The notes beneath the pieces are model-generated. The model saw only the letters and a list, made by a program, of their open reading frames with translations, did not search any database and was not told the origin of the DNA. Made by a program: the position numbers and the translations under genes. This document shows positions 1 to 7,449 of a stretch of DNA of 10,047 nucleotides, one piece after another. The DNA is from an uncultured Gardnerella sp. (GTDB taxonomy: Bacteria > Actinomycetota > Actinomycetes > Actinomycetales > Bifidobacteriaceae), in assembly GCA_947252975.1 (NCBI GenBank), contig CAMXWX010000034.1:1-10047 (forward strand), in the 5' to 3' direction. Position 1 is the first letter of the stretch. Every line of letters starts with the position of its first letter.

Positions 1-824
1 CTGGAAAAGGCGTTACTGTTGCTATGGATGAGCAAACAGCAGTTGATGCTTTGGAGGATATTTTCGTCGATCATCGTTTTGGTCAAGCTGGAGCAAAAGT
101 CGTTATTGAAGAATTTTTGCAAGGCCAAGAGTTTTCACTTATGAGTTTTGTAAGCGGAACTGATTTTTGGGTTATGCCTATTTCTCAAGATCACAAGCGC
201 GCTTACGACGGAGACAAAGGACCAAATACTGGCGGCATGGGAGCTTATAGCCCTGTTCCACAAATTAGCGACGAAACAGTTCAGCGTGCTATCGACGAGA
301 TTGTGCGCCCAACTGTTGAAGGACTAGCTAAAGAGGGTACGCCTTTTACCGGCGTGCTTTATGCTGGCTTAATTGATACAGCAACAGGTCCTAAAGTTAT
401 TGAGTTTAATGCTCGTTTTGGAGACCCAGAAACAGAAGTTGTACTTCCTCGCCTTACTTCAGATTTTGGTGAAGCTATATGGAATATTTTGCAGCATAAA
501 AATCCGACTTTTACTTGGAAAAATAGCGGTGTTACGCTCGGCGTGATCATTGCTAGCGAAGGCTACCCTGGCACTTTAGTTACTGAAACTCCTCTTCCTC
601 AAATTCCTGTTGACGAAAATCAAGGTCAGCACGTGTATTATGCAGGAGTAAAAAGCGATGAAGAAAGCGGCAAACTTCTTACTTCTTCAGGCAGAGTAGC
701 TCTTGTACAAGTGCATGGAGACGACGTAAAAGACGCTCAAAACAACGTCTACAGCATATTAGATAAGCTTAATCTTCCGCACATGTTCTTTAGGCATGAT
801 ATCGCAGAAAAAGCTTTAAAATAG
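1..824 (+). CDS. purD: Phosphoribosylamine-glycine ligase (GAR synthetase), C-terminal part, 5' truncated by window edge
   Basis: PurD is the cytosolic ATP-grasp enzyme that joins glycine to 5-phosphoribosylamine with ATP, giving GAR in purine synthesis. The reading frame is open from base 3 (GKGVTVAMDE...), so the ATG at 24 is internal and the true start lies upstream. About 273 residues are visible, roughly the last two thirds of a usual 420-430 residue protein. Family marks are the GKGV nucleotide-binding strand at the edge, EEFLQGQEFS, the DHKRAYDGDKGPNTGGMGAY block and the metal/ATP-binding signature FNARFGDPETEVVLPRL. After this comes the C-terminal GARS_C domain, starting around GVTLGVIIASEGYP. 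The gene ends in TAG at 822-824, directly at a hairpin. No frameshift or missing signature residue is seen. The identification is secure. Its purine partners purE and purK lie about 6.6 kb downstream, beyond three envelope genes. Confidence 0.97.
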   Translation, partial: GKGVTVAMDEQTAVDALEDIFVDHRFGQAGAKVVIEEFLQGQEFSLMSFVSGTDFWVMPISQDHKRAYDGDKGPNTGGMGAYSPVPQISDETVQRAIDEIVRPTVEGLAKEGTPFTGVLYAGLIDTATGPKVIEFNARFGDPETEVVLPRLTSDFGEAIWNILQHKNPTFTWKNSGVTLGVIIASEGYPGTLVTETPLPQIPVDENQGQHVYYAGVKSDEESGKLLTSSGRVALVQVHGDDVKDAQNNVYSILDKLNLPHMFFRHDIAEKALK

Positions 825-858
825 TTTGTTAATTAAATATAGTTTTCATTAACAAACT
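823..858. terminator. Hairpin overlapping the purD stop codon
   Basis: A perfect 11-bp inverted repeat: AGTTTGTTAAT at 823-833 and ATTAACAAACT at 848-858, with a 14-base loop. The left arm starts on the last two bases of the purD TAG stop. The stem is A+T-rich. Rightward it is not followed by a T run. Leftward it is followed by ATTTTAAAG, so it could help stop the convergent minus-strand gene. It probably works together with the stronger hairpin at 871-918. Confidence 0.45.
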
Positions 859-870
859 GCAAATCAATAA

Positions 871-918
871 GCCCCTCGCTATTTGAAAAATAATATTTAT
901 CAAATACAAACGAGGGGC
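871..918. terminator. Rho-independent terminator between convergent purD and the ltaS-like gene
   Basis: The outer stem pairs GCCCCTCG (871-878) with CGAGGGGC (911-918). An inner stem pairs ATTTGA (881-886) with TCAAAT (900-905). Rightward the stem is followed by ATTTTAATG, a short T run suited to ending purD transcripts. Leftward it is followed by TTATTGATTT, a weaker tail that could end the minus-strand gene whose stop is at 934. Its place exactly between two convergent genes supports a bidirectional terminator. Confidence 0.75.
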
Positions 919-933
919 ATTTTAATGATCAAA

Positions 934-3015
934 CTAGCTTTTAGCGCGGCGCGGTAATTTCATAAAATCAGTATTACGCAAATAATGCTTTCCAGCAGTA
1001 ATATCGTATTGTATTAAGCGATAGTCGTGAAGAAGTTGACGTGACTTCTTATCCATCTTAGACAAAATCATCGGATTACCATCGTTATCCAAATAAATTG
1101 ATTGTCCTTCAGGAATTCTATCCCAGCCTTGAATAGTATTTACAACAGGAGGCTCCATAGCACTCACATGCTCATGTAAACGAGTTAAGAAAGCAAGATA
1201 CGGAGAAACTTTAGCGTTCATATGTAAAGCAGCCTGAGAAATAAAGAAGTTAGGTGAAGAATACTTATTAGTACGATCTACATCTTTACTTGTATTAGAA
1301 TGCTCTACATTTTTGTTTGAAGATTTTTTCTCACTACGCTCTTTACGCTCCAAAGCAACTTTATTTGACCAAATAAAATAATCAGTCAAATGCAAAGACA
1401 ATGAATTCTTTTCATCCGAACTTGCAGTACCGTAAATTCCTGGCAAATGGTCACCATAAAACATAACAGTAATAGGCTTATTCAGTTTATCTAAACTCTT
1501 CAAAAACGCTTGCGTTGCTTCATCAGTGTGCTGCACACCCTTAGCATACGTTTCAATAGAAGTTTTTTCATCATCACCAAGATCAGCGGCACCATCTTTA
1601 GAAGACGCTTCGAATTCATTATTCGCATACCAATCCCTATAAGGCATGTGGTTTTGCATAGTAACAATTTGTACGAACCTAGGTTGCTTATGTTCTTTAA
1701 TCTTTTCTAACGCACTCTTATATGCTGATGCGTCAGAAACATACGGCGATTTATCTAGCACATCACGGTGAGCAATAACATCAGGTCCTTGCAATGCGTA
1801 GAACTTACTAAATCCAAACTTTTTGTAATTAGTAGCGCGCAAATACATGCTCGGCTCATACGGGTGGAAAGCTATAGATTTAATAGAATTACGAGAATCA
1901 TCCCAATATTGATTAATAGTTGGAGACCATTGAGCATTAGGAACCAACTGCTGATACGGACTAGTCATTGAAGGATCAAAATTAGCCATGCTCAAACCAG
2001 TTAAAGACATGTACTCTAGGTTTGCAGTACCGCCACCGTAACCAGAAGAAAGCATCAAACCACTATCCGTATGCTTCTTCAAATTGCTAATAAATGGTAT
2101 TGGATTCTTGTTCAACTTCAAACCAGGAACACGAGTAGGATCAGAGAACGATTCAGACAAAATAAGAATAAAAGTATTATCGTTCATATTTGTTGTACGA
2201 GAACGATTTATACGTTTAGATTCATCGTTATAACGCTTGTATACAGCCTTCATAGTTTCTTCACTGTAATCAGCCGGCCTATCCATAATTTTAGGATTTA
2301 CATTACGCAAAAATGCCACAATAGCACCATTGCGTTGAGCATCATAAACAGAATCCCACATAGCAGGACTGTCACCAAGCATTTTAGAAAAAACGTTAGC
2401 TGAAGAGTCGACTGTGCCAACGCCGCCAATATACCAGCTTAAATTCCCTATTAAAATCAACGCAATTGCAACACGAATGCCAGCAGAATAGCGCCAATCT
2501 TTAAATCGCACAATCTTTCCATGATTTGTATCAAATATGTGTAAGCAAACAGTTGTAACTAAAAGCAAAATAAAAACGCCTAAAGCAACACCAATGACCA
2601 TAGGAGCATTATCTGGCAAAAATGAAGCGACATTACCAGTGTTACTTTTTAAAAAGTTTAAGTCCGCAGGAAGAATAGTTTCATAACGAACATTTACTTT
2701 CATATATTCAATAACAGCAATAAGCAATGAAACACTTAGAATTATTGCACTTGATATCCAAAATCGGTTACTAATCAAAAGAATTAAACCGTATATCATC
2801 GCAACGACGAGCGCACTAAGAACAATAACAAAATTAAGTTCTCTCCAAGTTTTAGTTATTAATCCCCAACGTCCACCAGACATTGCAGAAGTCATCTCAA
2901 CTCTTCCAGCGCGCTGCACACCCATTTGCACAATAATTACCGACATGCCGTCAATAACAAAGAAAAGAAATGCATACAGCCAATACGGAACTTTCAAGCG
3001 CAAAAATGACTTCAT
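934..3015 (-). CDS. LtaS-type membrane sulfatase-fold glycerophosphotransferase
   Basis: A 693-residue membrane enzyme of the lipoteichoic acid synthase/alkaline phosphatase superfamily. Members take glycerophosphate from phosphatidylglycerol through a Thr-linked intermediate outside the membrane. Five hydrophobic helices are visible at about 11-31, 60-80, 86-105, 139-160 and 180-197. The catalytic domain follows with the expected metal and nucleophile positions: E288 in ILSESF, T330 in GGGTANLEYMSLTG, H384 in AFHPYEP, H456 in MQNHMPY and D522-H523 in YGDHLPG. The ATG at 3013-3015 is preceded by GAGGA five bases upstream, which supports this start. A charged Lys/Ser/Asn-rich stretch at about 555-588 interrupts the end of the catalytic domain. 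It diverges from the hydrolase/aminoacyl-lipid synthase pair. Bifidobacteria are known to carry single glycerophosphate groups on a lipoglycan, so the acceptor may be that polymer and not a poly-glycerophosphate chain; that is inference. Family is certain, acceptor unknown. Confidence 0.88.
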   Translation of the reverse strand: MKSFLRLKVPYWLYAFLFFVIDGMSVIIVQMGVQRAGRVEMTSAMSGGRWGLITKTWRELNFVIVLSALVVAMIYGLILLISNRFWISSAIILSVSLLIAVIEYMKVNVRYETILPADLNFLKSNTGNVASFLPDNAPMVIGVALGVFILLLVTTVCLHIFDTNHGKIVRFKDWRYSAGIRVAIALILIGNLSWYIGGVGTVDSSANVFSKMLGDSPAMWDSVYDAQRNGAIVAFLRNVNPKIMDRPADYSEETMKAVYKRYNDESKRINRSRTTNMNDNTFILILSESFSDPTRVPGLKLNKNPIPFISNLKKHTDSGLMLSSGYGGGTANLEYMSLTGLSMANFDPSMTSPYQQLVPNAQWSPTINQYWDDSRNSIKSIAFHPYEPSMYLRATNYKKFGFSKFYALQGPDVIAHRDVLDKSPYVSDASAYKSALEKIKEHKQPRFVQIVTMQNHMPYRDWYANNEFEASSKDGAADLGDDEKTSIETYAKGVQHTDEATQAFLKSLDKLNKPITVMFYGDHLPGIYGTASSDEKNSLSLHLTDYFIWSNKVALERKERSEKKSSNKNVEHSNTSKDVDRTNKYSSPNFFISQAALHMNAKVSPYLAFLTRLHEHVSAMEPPVVNTIQGWDRIPEGQSIYLDNDGNPMILSKMDKKSRQLLHDYRLIQYDITAGKHYLRNTDFMKLPRRAKS

Positions 3016-3104
3016 ATTATCCTCAATAAATCACACACATACTGATTATTACTAATAATGTGCAAGTTTACTTATTGCTATCGTCATAACTTTTTAACAA
3101 TGCA

Positions 3105-3134
3105 TTGAAACAAGAAAAATAGCGATTTTAATAC
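3105..3134 (+). promoter_or_regulatory. Candidate sigma-70-type promoter for the hydrolase/synthase operon
   Basis: TTGAAA at 3105-3110 and TAATAC at 3129-3134 are separated by 18 bases, a fair match to a housekeeping promoter. If used, transcription would start near 3141, giving a leader of roughly 185 bases that includes the structured patch at 3254-3295. The region is A+T-rich enough for such matches to occur by chance, so confidence is low. Confidence 0.3.
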
Positions 3135-3253
3135 TTAGGACTGATTACAATATATGTTTCGATATTTATTATTTAAATAGAATAAATAATAAAAAATAAA
3201 ACAAATATTGAGGAAAATTTCAGATACTAGCATTACATTACTAGGTTGGGCAA

Positions 3254-3295
3254 TTACCGTGCGTATATGTCGCTTAGATTGGTAACTGGTACGCA
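3254..3295 (+). promoter_or_regulatory. Two interleaved potential stems in the leader of the hydrolase gene
   Basis: TTACC (3254-3258) can pair with GGTAA (3281-3285), and TGCGTA (3260-3265) can pair with TACGCA (3290-3295). The two helices interleave in the order A-B-A'-B', so they either form a pseudoknot or exclude one another. The patch stands out because the sequence just upstream is almost pure A/T. It ends 18 bases before the ribosome binding site. It could be a structured leader or a protein-binding site. I match it to no known riboswitch class, and short stems like these can arise by chance. Confidence 0.25.
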
Positions 3296-3324
3296 AATTA
3301 GACTAGAAAGTATAGGAGTCAAAC

Positions 3325-4704
3325 ATGCTGCAATTGGCAAAAGTGAGTCTTTTGCAAGGATGGCTACCAATAAGCCTTTTTAGCGTAAATGGTATTTCTT
3401 TAGTCTTGTTGCTTTTTATGAAAACAAAACGCGGCAAGAAAATGTTCCACTTACTAATACAGCTTGCAATAGGTGTCATAACATTTTTTGTCGGTGGAAT
3501 AATTGCTTGGCTTATTTCTGACGTGTTTCTTGTATTCGGAGTAAGTCTTGGATGGCTCGTTATTTTTTCTATTGCATGCGGCTTCGGGCTTATAGGTTTT
3601 GCAGCAACAGCACTTGTTTTCTTACACAAATGGAGGAAACTAGTTGCAGTAATAGCTATTATCTTGACGTTAGCAAGCACAGCTCTTCATGTAGACATGA
3701 TTTATGGGGAATACACGACAATAGGTTCAATATTTGGAATGGGCGGTTTTCCAAAACTAGAAGTTAATAAGCAAAAATCCGCATCCTCTAGTATTAAGCA
3801 GTGGAGAGAGTTAGCAGCCCAACAAAAACTGCCAAAACTTCCTAAAAAAGGTATTGTTCGTTCAGTTTATATCCCTAACACTGCTTCACATTTCAATGCT
3901 AGAATAGCGAACGTATACTTGCCACCTGCTGCACTTGTTAAAAAACCACCAAAACTGCCAGTTATGGTCATGTTCGCAGGACAACCTGGTAGCCCTAATC
4001 ACTTTTTTGCAGCAAGCGATATTGCAAATACTTTAGACAATTACGCGAAAGATCACTACGGTCTTGCACCTATTGTTGTAGCCCCTGACCAAAATGGTGA
4101 ATCTTCGCATAATTCTCTGTGTGCGGATACACATGTGTTCGGCAAAGCAGAAACATATTTAATTAATGATGTTCCTAAATGGATACGCAAACATTTGCCA
4201 GTAAGCAAAGATCCTAAAATGTGGCTTATGGGCGGCTTCTCGCAAGGAGGCACTTGCTCAACGCAACTAGTTCCATCCCACCCTGATATATTTGGAAACA
4301 TTTTTTCTGCCGGAGGGGAACTAGAACCAACGTATAAGAATCGCCAAGAAACAATTAATCATTATTTCAATGGAAACACATCAGAATATGAACGACACGT
4401 ACCTAGTGTGATAATGCGTAAAAATGCTCCTTTGAAACAAAATTATTACGCTATTGCAGGCTCATGGGATACTAAATCTCAAGCGAATCAGGCAACCATT
4501 GCACTAAGCGCACATCGCGCTGGAATGAACGTTATAACCATGCTTTCTCAAGGCAATGGTCATGATTGGCACACAGTAAAAGCTGGATTAAAAATAGCAA
4601 TTGATCAATTCTGCAAAAAAACAGGTATTTCAAGCACTGCGCCAAAACTTAATACCTACCCAAATGTACAAATTCTTGTCAACCAGCAAGTGAATCGAGA
4701 CTAA
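3325..4704 (+). CDS. Membrane-anchored alpha/beta-hydrolase (esterase D / antigen 85-like fold)
   Basis: A 459-residue protein with a hydrophobic N-terminal third and a C-terminal esterase domain. Membrane segments appear at about 13-32, 41-65, 70-100 and 104-122. The catalytic domain runs from about 175 to 435. It has the nucleophile elbow GGFSQGG (Ser306), a candidate acid Asp382 in AGSWDTK and a candidate His413 in GNGHDWH. The block around 262-290 (SLCADTHVFG then ETYLINDVPKWI) is typical of the actinobacterial esterase-D family. The ATG at 3325 has TAGGAG six bases upstream. The stop is one base from the next start, so the two genes are almost surely one transcript. Hydrolases beside aminoacyl-phosphatidylglycerol synthases remove the amino acid again in Pseudomonas and Enterococcus (PA0919, AhyD), so a deacylase of the neighbour's lipid product is a reasonable inference. 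Another envelope ester is equally possible on sequence alone. Confidence 0.8.
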   Translation: MLQLAKVSLLQGWLPISLFSVNGISLVLLLFMKTKRGKKMFHLLIQLAIGVITFFVGGIIAWLISDVFLVFGVSLGWLVIFSIACGFGLIGFAATALVFLHKWRKLVAVIAIILTLASTALHVDMIYGEYTTIGSIFGMGGFPKLEVNKQKSASSSIKQWRELAAQQKLPKLPKKGIVRSVYIPNTASHFNARIANVYLPPAALVKKPPKLPVMVMFAGQPGSPNHFFAASDIANTLDNYAKDHYGLAPIVVAPDQNGESSHNSLCADTHVFGKAETYLINDVPKWIRKHLPVSKDPKMWLMGGFSQGGTCSTQLVPSHPDIFGNIFSAGGELEPTYKNRQETINHYFNGNTSEYERHVPSVIMRKNAPLKQNYYAIAGSWDTKSQANQATIALSAHRAGMNVITMLSQGNGHDWHTVKAGLKIAIDQFCKKTGISSTAPKLNTYPNVQILVNQQVNRD

Positions 4705-4705
4705 T

Positions 4706-7369
4706 ATGATGCTGTCTTTCTTTCATAAACGCTGTAAGAAAAATGATTCTGATTCTAAACATTCAGCAATTCGACATACAAAAATATTGATGCACGATTT
4801 CATAGCTTGGATGCAACATAAAGTTTTTGCATTAACACTTACGTGCATTTTTATTGTTATAAATTGCATACATTGGGTTGTATTAACGCTTATGCATTTT
4901 TATACTTATGGCACAAGCGCTACTCTTGCACAATTGTTTATGCGGCATCATCGCTCAAAAGGTCCAAGCCTATTCTTCGGGCACGGAAACGTCACAGAGC
5001 TGCTGATAAAAGTATGTCATTCGCTTATTTTCGTAAATAATATGCCATCTCTTATGGTTAATTGTTTACTTGTTGCCGTACTTATTGGCGTTGCAGAAAC
5101 TCGTATAAGTAGACTCAATATTATTTATATTGCAATATTTAGCACACTTGTTGGCATAATTGTAGGATTAACAATCATAGGTAATCTTTCAATCATTATT
5201 CGAAACATGCATTGGATTACCAAGATTCCTATTCGACTATCTCCATTCACACTGTTTATTGGCGCTTTTATGGCTTCTGCATCTTACGAATCTATTTTGT
5301 GGCGCAGAAGAACTTTAGTAATTGGATACGCTACTACTTCAGCAATGCTTCTTTATAGTGGAAATCCTGGCGATTATTGCACTATTATTGCAGCCCTTAC
5401 AGGGCACATCATCGGCAATATTATGAGCAAAACAAAAGGCGTTAAACGAAGTGTAAACTGGTGGGAAGGTACAGATTACGAAATTCGCAGGCTTTTTGCA
5501 GTAGCTCAGAGCATTATTGCATTAGGTCCAGTGTTGGCATTATCTTCGCGCTCTCACGCAGGAATTCTTACTACTCTTGGTTTGTTTATGTCACCGCAAC
5601 TAGGCTCTAAAACATGGCTTACGCGATGCATGACAAATTACAGTACAAATAATTGTTTTCTTCATTCAGGTCTACATCACGCTGCAATTGGCGGATTATG
5701 GATTCGCATTCTATTACCAAGCATCACACTGATGATTATTGCGTGGGGAATGTTACGAGGGCGTAGACTAGCTGCATTAACTTCTATATTTATAAACGCA
5801 CTAACTGTGCTATATGCAGGAATGTATTTCACTGTTTTGCCTTTAATTGCCACAAAACAAAATATTTTGGAACATCAACATAATGCTGTTGCTGTTGCTT
5901 TTATGCTTACAGCTCTCCCACCATTATTGCTTACTATTTTGTTGATAATTAATTTAAAGCATTTTTCTGTTCATACGAGCAAACTACAGGCACGTTTGGG
6001 ACTAATAGCGATTTTTATAGCATTGTACATAACTGGCGCTGGATATGTTGCTTTTGGTCTTATGATACCTGAAGAATTTACTCCATCTGCTGATGTTTAC
6101 CACTTATTGCGAGATTTACCAGGGCGCTGGATGCCTATGGGATTTGGAAACAGATCTAACGCAATGCTTCGCACTGAAACACCTCTATCTTCTTTACTAG
6201 CACAAAGCGTGGGCGTGATATTCTGGGCAATATTGTTTATTGTCTGCTTTACGTGGTTCCGCAGCAGCATCTCTACAAGCGAAAACGATAGAAAAAAAGC
6301 AAGCTCATTAGTAGAACTTGGCGGAAACACAATGAGCTTTATGACGACTTGGGCAAATAACCATTATTGGTTCTCTCAAAGCGGGCAATCTGCAATCGCC
6401 TATAGACTAAATTACGGTATTGCACTCACTCTTACAGAGCCTTTTGGAGATGAAAAAGAATATTCGCAAGATATTCGAGGATTTATTAAATTATGCGAAC
6501 AAAATTCGTGGTCTCCAGCATTCTATGCTGTGCACGATAAAACGCGTCAAGAACTAGAAAAACTTGGATTTACTTCTATTAAAGTCGGAACAGACATGCT
6601 AGTAGACCCTAATGCTTGGCAGACGCGAGGGAAAAAATGGCAAGATATTCGTACAGCTATAAACAAAGCAAAACGAGATGGAATTGCCGACGTACTTACA
6701 ACTTATAACGAAGCCTCTTGGGACATACAGCAACAGATTGTAGAAATTTCAGAAGAATGGGCAGAGTTAAAAGCTCTTCCAGAAATGAAATTTACTCTCG
6801 GTGGACTTGACGAACTTCAGGATAGCCGCGTCAAAATTTTATACGCTATTAATGAAGACGGCAGGGTACTTGGAGTAACTAGCTGGATGCCAACGTATAG
6901 GAATAATAGAATCATCGGTTGGACACTCGATTTTATGCGTCACCGCACAGATAGTCCTAATGGGATTATGGAATTATTAATTGCTAGAATGGCAGAACGT
7001 TTAAGAGATGAAGGATTAGAAAACCCAGACTGTTCTGTAGAATTTATGAGCCTTTCTGCAGCACCTCTAGCTGGCATAAACGAAGACACATTGAACGAAA
7101 ATGGTCAAAAATCTTCTAACGTTATTAATCATGCGCTAGAAATGATGTCTGACATTTTGGAACCAGCTTATGGGTTCAAATCGCTATATTTCTTCAAGAA
7201 AAAATTCCAACCATCCGCAAGTTCCGTATATGTCTGCTACATGGATTCTGCAAAATTAGCTCAGATTTCACTAGCTGTGACTCACGCCTATTTACCGGAA
7301 GCTAATCCTAAACAAATACTAGAAATGGTAAAATCGTTGCGTCCAAAAAGTAGCGAAGCGAACAAATAA
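4706..7369 (+). CDS. MprF/LPG-synthase-like aminoacyl-lipid synthase with rhomboid-like N-terminal membrane domain
   Basis: An 887-residue integral membrane protein. The C-terminal part (about 535-840) matches the DUF2156/LPG_synthase_C family, which moves an amino acid from aminoacyl-tRNA onto phosphatidylglycerol or a related lipid at the inner membrane face. Landmarks are LTLTEPFGDEKEY (574-586), DIRTAINKAKRDGI (647-660), MKFTLGGLDEL (694-704), LDFMRHRTDSPNGIMELL (741-758) and SAAPLAG (784-790). About a dozen hydrophobic segments precede it, between residues 40 and 518. Residues about 75-245 resemble a rhomboid bundle: ETRISRLNIIYIA after a TM2-like helix, RLSPFTLFIGA (177-187) at the GxSG place and LTGHIIG with His234 at the TM6 place. 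GxSG reads RLSP, so protease activity is unlikely. The start is one of two tandem ATGs (4706 or 4709), one base after the upstream stop and without a clear Shine-Dalgarno, pointing to translational coupling. The amino acid and lipid used cannot be read from sequence. Confidence 0.85.
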   Translation: MMLSFFHKRCKKNDSDSKHSAIRHTKILMHDFIAWMQHKVFALTLTCIFIVINCIHWVVLTLMHFYTYGTSATLAQLFMRHHRSKGPSLFFGHGNVTELLIKVCHSLIFVNNMPSLMVNCLLVAVLIGVAETRISRLNIIYIAIFSTLVGIIVGLTIIGNLSIIIRNMHWITKIPIRLSPFTLFIGAFMASASYESILWRRRTLVIGYATTSAMLLYSGNPGDYCTIIAALTGHIIGNIMSKTKGVKRSVNWWEGTDYEIRRLFAVAQSIIALGPVLALSSRSHAGILTTLGLFMSPQLGSKTWLTRCMTNYSTNNCFLHSGLHHAAIGGLWIRILLPSITLMIIAWGMLRGRRLAALTSIFINALTVLYAGMYFTVLPLIATKQNILEHQHNAVAVAFMLTALPPLLLTILLIINLKHFSVHTSKLQARLGLIAIFIALYITGAGYVAFGLMIPEEFTPSADVYHLLRDLPGRWMPMGFGNRSNAMLRTETPLSSLLAQSVGVIFWAILFIVCFTWFRSSISTSENDRKKASSLVELGGNTMSFMTTWANNHYWFSQSGQSAIAYRLNYGIALTLTEPFGDEKEYSQDIRGFIKLCEQNSWSPAFYAVHDKTRQELEKLGFTSIKVGTDMLVDPNAWQTRGKKWQDIRTAINKAKRDGIADVLTTYNEASWDIQQQIVEISEEWAELKALPEMKFTLGGLDELQDSRVKILYAINEDGRVLGVTSWMPTYRNNRIIGWTLDFMRHRTDSPNGIMELLIARMAERLRDEGLENPDCSVEFMSLSAAPLAGINEDTLNENGQKSSNVINHALEMMSDILEPAYGFKSLYFFKKKFQPSASSVYVCYMDSAKLAQISLAVTHAYLPEANPKQILEMVKSLRPKSSEANK

Positions 7370-7400
7370 TTTGTTAAGTTTTAGATAAACTTCGGCGAGT

Positions 7401-7443
7401 TCTCCCTAGTGTTGCGTAAAGTAACAAGTGCACGTCAGGGAGG
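7401..7443 (+). promoter_or_regulatory. purE leader hairpin that can mask the Shine-Dalgarno
   Basis: The purE ribosome binding site AGGGAGG (7437-7443) is complementary to TCTCCCT at 7401-7407: six Watson-Crick pairs plus one G-U. Inside the loop, TGTTGC (7410-7415) pairs with GTAACA (7421-7426) around a five-base loop, with one G-U. The nested fold would hide the ribosome binding site of the purEK genes. This suggests translational control, but no ligand or protein is implied by the sequence. Confidence 0.4.
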
Positions 7444-7449
7444 TTCATC

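Larger units (their letters stand above)
3016..3324. other. A+T-rich divergent intergenic region
   Basis: This 309-base spacer separates the minus-strand glycerophosphotransferase gene from the plus-strand hydrolase/synthase operon, so it should hold promoters for both. Bases about 3150-3235 are almost pure A/T. Bases 3241-3300 are clearly richer in G+C and can form paired stems. No ORF worth reporting is seen. For the leftward gene, TTGCAC (complement of 3059-3064) is a possible -35, but I see no convincing -10 at the right distance. A TAGGAG ribosome binding site at 3313-3318 serves the rightward gene. Confidence 0.7.

Noticed and set aside
1510..2403. Plus-strand open frames of 66-110 codons opposite the ltaS-like gene
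   Set aside because: They are antisense to a long gene with clear motifs, have no ribosome sites and encode Ile/Arg/Ser-rich nonsense typical of shadow frames.
3303..3767. Short open frames on both strands over the start of the hydrolase gene
   Set aside because: They overlap a membrane protein with a good start and ribosome site, and their translations show no domain.
7376..7392. AAGTTT/AAACTT hairpin after the synthase gene as a terminator
   Set aside because: Only six mostly A-T pairs and no T run follows, so it is not convincing; it leaves read-through into purE possible.
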